Below, piece by piece: positions 58,441-64,000 of a stretch of 64,000 bases of DNA. Origin of the DNA: Streptomyces lincolnensis (GTDB taxonomy: Bacteria > Actinomycetota > Actinomycetes > Streptomycetales > Streptomycetaceae). The DNA lies in NCBI RefSeq assembly GCF_001685355.1, contig NZ_CP016438.1:7750001-7814000 (forward strand), in the 5' to 3' direction. The notes below the pieces were generated by a model that saw nothing but the letters and a program-made list of their open reading frames with translations, ran no database searches and was not told the origin of the DNA. Each line of letters begins with the position of its first letter. The first letter of the stretch is position 1. Made by a program: the position numbers and the translations under genes.

Positions 58441-61400
58441 GTGACCATCGAGTTGACGTTGTTGACGTCGGTCTCCCACCGGGGGCGGGAGATCACCGCG
58501 CCGCGGATCAGGGGGCTGCTCGCGCTGCTCGCCGGGGAGCTGCGGAGCGGCCGGGCGGCCGGCCGCCTGGTGGAGGGGCTGTGGCCCGAGGAGCGGCCGG
58601 AGAACCCGACGAAGGCGTTGCAGATCCTGGTGTCGCGGGCCCGCAGGCATCTCGGCGCCGAGGTCATCGAGAGCACCCCCACCGGCTACCGGCTCACCCT
58701 GCGCGAGGACCAGGTCGACACCGGCGCCCTGCTGCTGCACGCCGCCGAGAGCGCGGTCAAGGCGCGGGCCGGGGACCACGCGGGCGCCCTCGCCGAGGCC
58801 GAGGAGGGGCTCGCCCTGTGGGACGGCGCCGGGACCGACGAGGACGCCGGTCCCGGTGATCCCCTGGCCGCCCTGCGCGCCGAACGGGCCGCCACCCACC
58901 AGGCACTCGTACGCCACCGCGCGTTGGCCCTCGCCCGCACCGGCCGCCGCGCCGAGGCCGCCGGCCCCCTCGCCGCCCTGGCCGACGCACACCCGCGTGA
59001 CGAGGAACTGCTCCTGGAACTGATGCGCTGCCGGACGGCCACCACGGGCGCCCCCGCCGCCCTCGCCGCCTACGACCGTTACCGGCGCCGCCTGCGCGAC
59101 GAACTCGGCACCGACCCCGGCCCCGCCCTCCAGGAACTGCACCAGGAACTGCTGCGCGGCGAGGCCCCGGCCGTCCGGCGCGGCGTCCCGCACGAACCGA
59201 ACCCCCTGCTCGGCCGCACCGCAGACATCGCCGCCGTCACCCGGCTGCTGCACAGCTCCCGGGTCACCTCGATCGTCGGCCCCGGCGGCCTCGGCAAGAC
59301 CCGTCTCGCCGGTGCCGTGGCCCGGGACGCCGAGCAGCGGATCGTGCACCTGGTGCCGCTCGCCGGAGTCCGCCGGGACGACGAGGTCGCAGCCTCGGTC
59401 GCCTCGGCGCTGGGCGTCGGCGAGGGGCCCCGGCACGGCGCCGGGGGCGGTGACGTGATCACCGGCATCCTGGGCACCCTCGGCGCCGGGCCCGCGCTGC
59501 TCGTCCTCGACAACTGCGAGCAGGTCGTCCAGGGCGTCGCCGACCTCGTCCAGGCGCTCGTCTCCCGCACGGGGGACCTGCGCGTCCTCACCACCAGCCG
59601 CGCCCCCCTCGGCCTGTCCTCCGAGGCCGTCCACGCCCTGCCCGAACTGGACCTGGCCACCAGCGTCGAACTGTTCGAGCAGCGTGCCCGCGCCGCCCGG
59701 CCCGACGTCGACCTGCCCGCCGACACCGTGGCCGGCCTGTGCCGCCACCTCGACGGTCTGCCGCTCGCCACCGAACTCGCCGCCGCCCGTGTGCGGGTGA
59801 TGTCGGTCGCGGAGATCTCCCGCCGCCTGGGGGACCGCTTCGCGCTCCTGCGCGGCGGCCCCCGGGACGCGCCGCAACGGCACCGGACCCTGCACGCCGT
59901 CGTCGACTGGAGCTGGAACCTCCTGGCCGAGGAAGGGAGGTCCGCCCTGCGCGCCCTGTCCGTCCTCCCGGCCGGTTTCACCGCCGAGGCGGCGGACCGG
60001 CTCGTCGGCGGACCCGACACCTTGGAGGTCCTGGAGGAGCTGGTCGACCACTCCCTGCTCAAGGTGACCGACACCCCGTACGGCACCCGCTTCCGGATGC
60101 TGGAGACGGTACGGGAGTTCGCGGCCGCCCACCGGGAGCGGGCCGGGGAGGACGCGGCGGTCACCGGGCGGTTCCTCACCTGGGCCAGGGACTTCGGCGC
60201 CGCCCACCACGACGCGGCCTTCGGCGCCGACGCCTTCGCCTCCTGGCACCTGGTCCGCGCCGAGCAGGACAACCTCCTCCAGGCCCTGCGGCTCGCGCTC
60301 GCCCGCGCGGACCAGGACACCACCGCCGCGGTCACCGCCGTACTGGCCGGACTGTGGAGCACCGAGGCCGGCGCCCACTACGCCCGGCTGGCGGCGCTGG
60401 CCGAGGACACCGCGGTCGTGCTCTCGCACTACCGGCCGGCCCCCGAGTACGTCGAACCCACCCGCACCGCCACCGCCCTGCTGACCGCCAACGCCCTCGT
60501 CGGCATCGGCCCCGGCGCCGCGCGCCCCCTCGTGGCGCTGCGCCGCCTGCCGCCCGCCCCGCCGGACACCCTGCTCCGGGCCCTGGCCACCGTGCTGAGC
60601 GCCCTGCCGGAGGCCCTCGCGCCCGGCGGCCGCGGTGTCCTCGACGCGCTGTGCGCCAGCGATGTCCCGCTCGTCGCCTGCCTCGCCAACGGCGTCGCCA
60701 GCTATGTGTGGGAGTACGACCAGCGGCCGGACCTCGCCCTCGCCGCCGCCCGCCGGATGCTCGACACCGCCGACGACCGCAACGGCCCGCTGCTGCGGAT
60801 CTGGCCGGGCGCCCGGTTCGCCGAACTCTGCCTCCAACTGGAGCGCGGCGCGGAGGCCATCGCCCCGATGCGGGACGCGCTCACGGCCCTGGAGGAGTCG
60901 GGCGAGTGGACCGACTCGATCGGACTGCGCTGGGGTGTCATGCTCGCCCACCTCCAGGCCGGCGACCTCGACGCGGCGGAACACTGGCTGGAGCAGGCGC
61001 TGCGGCACCAGCCCGAGGGCGCCGCGCCCGACCCGCTCACCCCCGACCTGGGCGCCCGTGCGGAGATGGCACTCGCGCGCGGCGACGTGGAGACGGGCCT
61101 CGGACTGTGGCGCCGGGCCCTGGACCGCATGGAACACCCCTCGGGCACGACCCCCGGCGGTGAGGAGCTGGTGGCCACCTGGCTGCCGGAACTCCAGGCG
61201 GCCGCCGTGATCGCGCACGCCCGGCACGGCCGTACGGACGTCGTCGACCGCCACCTCGCCACCTTCCCGGCCCGCCTCGCCACCCTGCTGGACCGCTCCT
61301 CGGCCGTCCCGCCGACGGAGTTCCCGCTGTGCGGCGCGCTGCTGCTCGCGCTCGGTACGGCCGATCTGGCGAAGGGGGACCCGGGCGGCGTACGGCTGAT

Positions 61401-61590
61401 CGCGCTCGCCGAGCGGTTTCGCTGCCTGCGGACCTTCCAGCCGACGATGTCCACGGCCCGCGCCCGCCGGTCCGCCGAGCACGCCGACCGGGCCGCCTAC
61501 GAGGACGCGGTGTCCACGTACGCCGCCCTGGACGTGGCGGGGATGCGTGCGGCGGCGCTCGATCTGGTGCGGGGGCGGGTCACAGCCTGA
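58441..61590 (+). CDS. AfsR/SARP-family transcriptional regulator with NB-ARC domain
   Basis: The 1049-residue regulator has an OmpR-like DNA-binding domain (1-90; LVEGLWPEERPENPTKALQILVSRARRHLG), a bacterial transcriptional activation domain (about 95-245), and an NB-ARC ATPase with Walker A GPGGLGKT near 278-285 and LLVLDNCEQV. A long C-terminal helical (TPR-like) region follows. Such proteins activate secondary metabolism or development. It starts 13 bp after the small ORF and could partly share that transcript. Its end overlaps the convergent P450 gene by 11 bp. Confidence 0.92.
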   Translation: MTIELTLLTSVSHRGREITAPRIRGLLALLAGELRSGRAAGRLVEGLWPEERPENPTKALQILVSRARRHLGAEVIESTPTGYRLTLREDQVDTGALLLHAAESAVKARAGDHAGALAEAEEGLALWDGAGTDEDAGPGDPLAALRAERAATHQALVRHRALALARTGRRAEAAGPLAALADAHPRDEELLLELMRCRTATTGAPAALAAYDRYRRRLRDELGTDPGPALQELHQELLRGEAPAVRRGVPHEPNPLLGRTADIAAVTRLLHSSRVTSIVGPGGLGKTRLAGAVARDAEQRIVHLVPLAGVRRDDEVAASVASALGVGEGPRHGAGGGDVITGILGTLGAGPALLVLDNCEQVVQGVADLVQALVSRTGDLRVLTTSRAPLGLSSEAVHALPELDLATSVELFEQRARAARPDVDLPADTVAGLCRHLDGLPLATELAAARVRVMSVAEISRRLGDRFALLRGGPRDAPQRHRTLHAVVDWSWNLLAEEGRSALRALSVLPAGFTAEAADRLVGGPDTLEVLEELVDHSLLKVTDTPYGTRFRMLETVREFAAAHRERAGEDAAVTGRFLTWARDFGAAHHDAAFGADAFASWHLVRAEQDNLLQALRLALARADQDTTAAVTAVLAGLWSTEAGAHYARLAALAEDTAVVLSHYRPAPEYVEPTRTATALLTANALVGIGPGAARPLVALRRLPPAPPDTLLRALATVLSALPEALAPGGRGVLDALCASDVPLVACLANGVASYVWEYDQRPDLALAAARRMLDTADDRNGPLLRIWPGARFAELCLQLERGAEAIAPMRDALTALEESGEWTDSIGLRWGVMLAHLQAGDLDAAEHWLEQALRHQPEGAAPDPLTPDLGARAEMALARGDVETGLGLWRRALDRMEHPSGTTPGGEELVATWLPELQAAAVIAHARHGRTDVVDRHLATFPARLATLLDRSSAVPPTEFPLCGALLLALGTADLAKGDPGGVRLIALAERFRCLRTFQPTMSTARARRSAEHADRAAYEDAVSTYAALDVAGMRAAALDLVRGRVTA

Positions 61591-62800
61591 CCGGCAGGCG
61601 CAGCAGATGGAAGCCGTCGCCGGGCCAGTGCCCGAACGGCACGTCGGCCCGGTCCACGGCCAACTCCGGTGCCGCGGAGCGTCGTACGACAAGCTCCTCC
61701 AAGACCACACCGGTCACCAGGCGGCCGAGCGCGGCGCCGATGCAGTAGTGCGGGCCGTGCCCGAAGGCCAGATGGCCGTCGCCGCGCCCGAACTCCCTTG
61801 TCACGTCGAGGCGTTCGGGGACGTCGTAGGCGGCCGGATCGTGGTCGGCGGCGAACAGCGCCACCGTCACGGCCTCGCCCCGCCGCAGCCGGGTACCGGC
61901 GAACACGAAGTCCTCGGTGGCGTACAGCGTGGCGCCGACGCGCACCAGCGTGACGTACCGCAGGAGTTCGGGGACCGCGCGGGACAGCAGCTCCGGGTCG
62001 GCTCGCAGCCGCTCCAGCTGGTCGGGGTGGTCGAGCAGGGCGAGGACGGCGTGGGCGAGGAAAAGGGCGGGCGGGGTGATGCCGGTGTCGATGAGCAGGA
62101 AGAACACGCCGACGATCTCGTCGTCGGTCAGGCCGCCGTCCGCGAGGAGCGCCGACACCAGGTCGTCCGTCGGCTCGACACGGCGCCGGGCCACCAGGTC
62201 CTTGGTGTACTCCACGATCCCGCCGAGCCCTTCCAGGGCCCGGCCGCCGTCGCCGTACGCGAAGTCCCGGATCCACCCGCACACCCGGTCCCGGTCCGCC
62301 GCGTCCACGCCGACGAGCGCGCAGATGACGGCCGTGCTCAGCGGATACGCGAACTCGCCCAGCAGATCGGCCCGTCCGCGCTCGGCGAGCGGCTCGATCA
62401 ACTGCTGTGCCGTCCGCTCCACGAAGGGGCGCAGCGCGGCCACCCGGCGGGCGGTGAAGGCGCGGGTGAGCGGGCCGCGCCGACGGGCGTGCTCGTCACC
62501 GTCGAACAGGGCCAGATGGCCGGAGAGATACGTGGCGTACTCGGGCGGGAGGCCCTCGATGCCCTGCGCGAGCAACTCGGCCTGCGGGTCGGGCAGTTCG
62601 CAGTCGGCGATGGCCGAGCGGTCCCGGACCAGGCGCGGTTCGCCCAGCGCGGCCCGCACGTCGTCGTGCCGGGTGACCAGGCGTACGGGCGTGGCGAGGC
62701 CGGGCAGGACGACGTGGCCGAGGCCGGGACGGGAGCGGAGTTCGGCATAGGCGCCGACGGGATGCTCGACGAGTTCGGGAGTGAGGTGCACGGCGGCCAT
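61580..62800 (-). CDS. cytochrome P450 with atypical I-helix
   Basis: The 406-residue monooxygenase has a heme-binding loop LAFGHGPHYCIGAALGRL (Cys near 352) and an ExxR motif in VPELLRY. The I-helix, usually AGxET or AGxDT, reads FLLIDTGITPPALF: the acid-alcohol pair that activates oxygen is displaced or missing. AAGGA is 8 bp before the ATG. It could act with peroxide, use substrate-assisted chemistry, or be a binding protein. The adjacent exporter genes suggest a secondary-metabolite or resistance context. Confidence 0.9.
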   Translation of the reverse strand: MAAVHLTPELVEHPVGAYAELRSRPGLGHVVLPGLATPVRLVTRHDDVRAALGEPRLVRDRSAIADCELPDPQAELLAQGIEGLPPEYATYLSGHLALFDGDEHARRRGPLTRAFTARRVAALRPFVERTAQQLIEPLAERGRADLLGEFAYPLSTAVICALVGVDAADRDRVCGWIRDFAYGDGGRALEGLGGIVEYTKDLVARRRVEPTDDLVSALLADGGLTDDEIVGVFFLLIDTGITPPALFLAHAVLALLDHPDQLERLRADPELLSRAVPELLRYVTLVRVGATLYATEDFVFAGTRLRRGEAVTVALFAADHDPAAYDVPERLDVTREFGRGDGHLAFGHGPHYCIGAALGRLVTGVVLEELVVRRSAAPELAVDRADVPFGHWPGDGFHLLRLPVRL

Positions 62801-62840
62801 GGCGAGTGTCCTTCTGCGGTAGGGGTGTGCGGAGCCCGTG

Positions 62841-63653
62841 TCAGCGGGTGTCACGGTCGAACAGGCGCAGCGACCACACGAAGCCGAGGACCGCGATCCC
62901 CACGCACCACGCCACGGCCATCCAGGCGTTGTGGCCGATGCCCGGGCCGGTCAGCAGTCCGCGCACGGTCTCGACGACCGTGGTGAACGGCTGGTACTCG
63001 GCGAACCAGCGGATCCAGGACGGCATCGAGTCGACGGGGACGAAGGTGCTGCTGACGAAGGGCAGCAGGAACGAGATCGGCAGGGGAGCGTTGCTGGCGC
63101 CCTCGGGCGTCTTGCTGATCAGCCCCAGGGCGACCGAGAGCCAGGTCAGCGCGAGGACGAAGAGCACGAGCAGTCCGCAGGCCGCCAGCCACTCCACCGG
63201 GCTCGCGTCGGGACGGAAGCCGATGGCGAACGCGACCGCGACCAGCAGGACCAGGGTGATCATCGTCTGGATGACGCTGCCGACCACATGGCCGACCAGG
63301 ATCGACGCCCGGGAGATCGCCATCGTGCGGAATCGGGCCACGATGCCCTCGGTCATGTCCGTGCACACGGCGACCGCCGTCGGCACGGCCCCCACGCCCG
63401 CGGTCATCAGCAGCATGCCGGGGACCAGGTAGGAGAGGTAGGCGGTGCGGTCGCCCTGGCCGGTCCCCGAGCCGAGCGCGGAACCGAAGACGAACACGAA
63501 CAGCAGCAACAGGAAGACGGGGATCAGCGCGACCTGGAGCGTCATCGAGGGGTAGCGGCGGGCGTGCAGCAGGTTGCGCCGCAGCATGGTGAGCGAGTCG
63601 CGCAGGTGCGGGACGGCGGGCGGGGCGGCGGTGGGCGGGACGGCGGTGGTCAA
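62841..63653 (-). CDS. ABC-2-type drug exporter permease (DrrB-like)
   Basis: The 270-residue membrane protein has six predicted helices and the family features RYPSMTLQVALIPVFLLLLFVFVFG, LVPGMLLMTAGVG and FVSSTFVPVDSMP. It forms the channel of a daunorubicin-type exporter. Its ATG overlaps the ATPase stop (ATGA), showing a coupled pair. Confidence 0.92.
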   Translation of the reverse strand: MTTAVPPTAAPPAVPHLRDSLTMLRRNLLHARRYPSMTLQVALIPVFLLLLFVFVFGSALGSGTGQGDRTAYLSYLVPGMLLMTAGVGAVPTAVAVCTDMTEGIVARFRTMAISRASILVGHVVGSVIQTMITLVLLVAVAFAIGFRPDASPVEWLAACGLLVLFVLALTWLSVALGLISKTPEGASNAPLPISFLLPFVSSTFVPVDSMPSWIRWFAEYQPFTTVVETVRGLLTGPGIGHNAWMAVAWCVGIAVLGFVWSLRLFDRDTR

Positions 63654-64000
63654 CGGCTGCGCACCTTCTCGTGCTCGGGGCGGCCGGTGACCGCGAAGAA
63701 GACGTCGTCGAGGTCGGGGGTGTGGACGGTGAGGGAGTCCACGTCGACCGCATGGCTGTCCAGGACGTCCAGCAGGGCGCGCAGGGTGGGGACACTGCCG
63801 TCGCCCGGGACCTGGAGGGTGAGCGCCTCGTCGTCGCGCAGCCCTACGTCCAGCAGGGCGGCGGCGCGGGCCAGTTCGGCCGGGTCCAGGAACCGCAGCC
63901 GGACATGACCGCCGGGCACCAGCCGCTTGAGTTCGTCCGCGGTGCCCTCGGCGACGATCCGGCCGCCGTTCAGCACCGCGATGCGGTCGGCGAGTTGATC
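63650..64000 (-). CDS. DrrA-type ABC ATPase (C-terminal part)
   Basis: Only the last 116 codons are in the window; the gene continues beyond 64000. The segment QLADRIAVLNGGRIVAEGTADELKRLVPGGHVRLRF is the end of an ABC ATPase followed by the C-terminal domain typical of DrrA-like proteins (DLDDVFFAVTG). The Walker motifs lie outside. It partners with the permease, whose start overlaps its stop. Confidence 0.9.
   Translation of the reverse strand, partial: DQLADRIAVLNGGRIVAEGTADELKRLVPGGHVRLRFLDPAELARAAALLDVGLRDDEALTLQVPGDGSVPTLRALLDVLDSHAVDVDSLTVHTPDLDDVFFAVTGRPEHEKVRSR

Noticed and set aside
56806..61710. Minus-strand 1634-codon open frame opposite the FMN operon and AfsR-like gene
   Set aside because: It crosses several well-supported genes and shows only shadow composition.

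Overview
The window is high-GC actinobacterial DNA, almost certainly a Streptomyces chromosome. Genes are densely packed, third codon positions are G/C, GTG starts and 4-bp ATGA/GTGA overlaps are common, and the content is typical of Streptomyces: AfsR/SARP regulators, OmpR-type two-component systems, a sugar ABC transporter without its own ATPase, murC beside msrB, and a ZapE-type ATPase. No rRNA, tRNA, CRISPR array or complete insertion sequence is visible.

1-14830: housekeeping and mixed genes. These are a partial FAD oxidoreductase, a Tat-exported PhoX-family protein, a slipin, a coupled beta-carbonic anhydrase/SulP anion transporter pair, a small secreted protein, ZapE, a RibD_C-like reductase, murC, msrB, an MFS transporter divergent from an ArsR-type regulator, and a large membrane protein that joins cytoplasmic segments to an extracellular type-1 periplasmic-binding fold.

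15184-34934: a carbohydrate locus that I read as one regulon. It contains a GH3 beta-N-acetylglucosaminidase, a GH5-type (GH5_18-like) beta-mannosidase, a BadF-type amino-sugar kinase, a second GH3 enzyme, an ABC importer (binding protein and two permeases), a GH38 alpha-mannosidase, an RpiR regulator, a SIS-domain protein and a secreted GH84 hexosaminidase carrying a C-terminal beta-propeller. Related near-palindromes (GGTGGWT/AWCCACC type) lie in all six promoter-bearing intergenic regions. The enzymes fit stepwise breakdown of N-glycan-core-like oligosaccharides: the secreted GH84 enzyme trims GlcNAc, the ABC system imports, cytoplasmic GH38 and GH5 enzymes remove alpha- and beta-mannose, GH3 releases GlcNAc, and the kinase phosphorylates it. 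The substrate is inferred. This is the most interesting system in the window.

34954-46108: an NB-ARC-like STAND NTPase, then a probable metal-acquisition island. A Zur-like box precedes an MFS exporter, a decayed methyltransferase and a nickel/peptide-type ABC importer with fused ATPases. The layout resembles staphylopine (Cnt) transport modules, but no ligand-synthesis genes are present. A ferrisiderophore-binding lipoprotein under a DmdR1/IdeR-type iron box and a GT-C-like membrane protein follow.

46223-64000: redox and surface functions. These are a membrane-anchored molybdopterin oxidoreductase, a methyltransferase/glycosyltransferase/epimerase group with two OmpR-type two-component systems, a ferric-reductase-like NAD(P)H oxidoreductase with a twin-domain FMN-binding acceptor and ApbE, an AfsR-like activator, a P450 with an atypical I-helix, and a drug-type ABC exporter that runs off the end.

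A short dispersed repeat occurs three times (about 25.3, 31.7 and 42.1 kb). Each copy touches the coding sequence or stop codon of a neighbouring gene.
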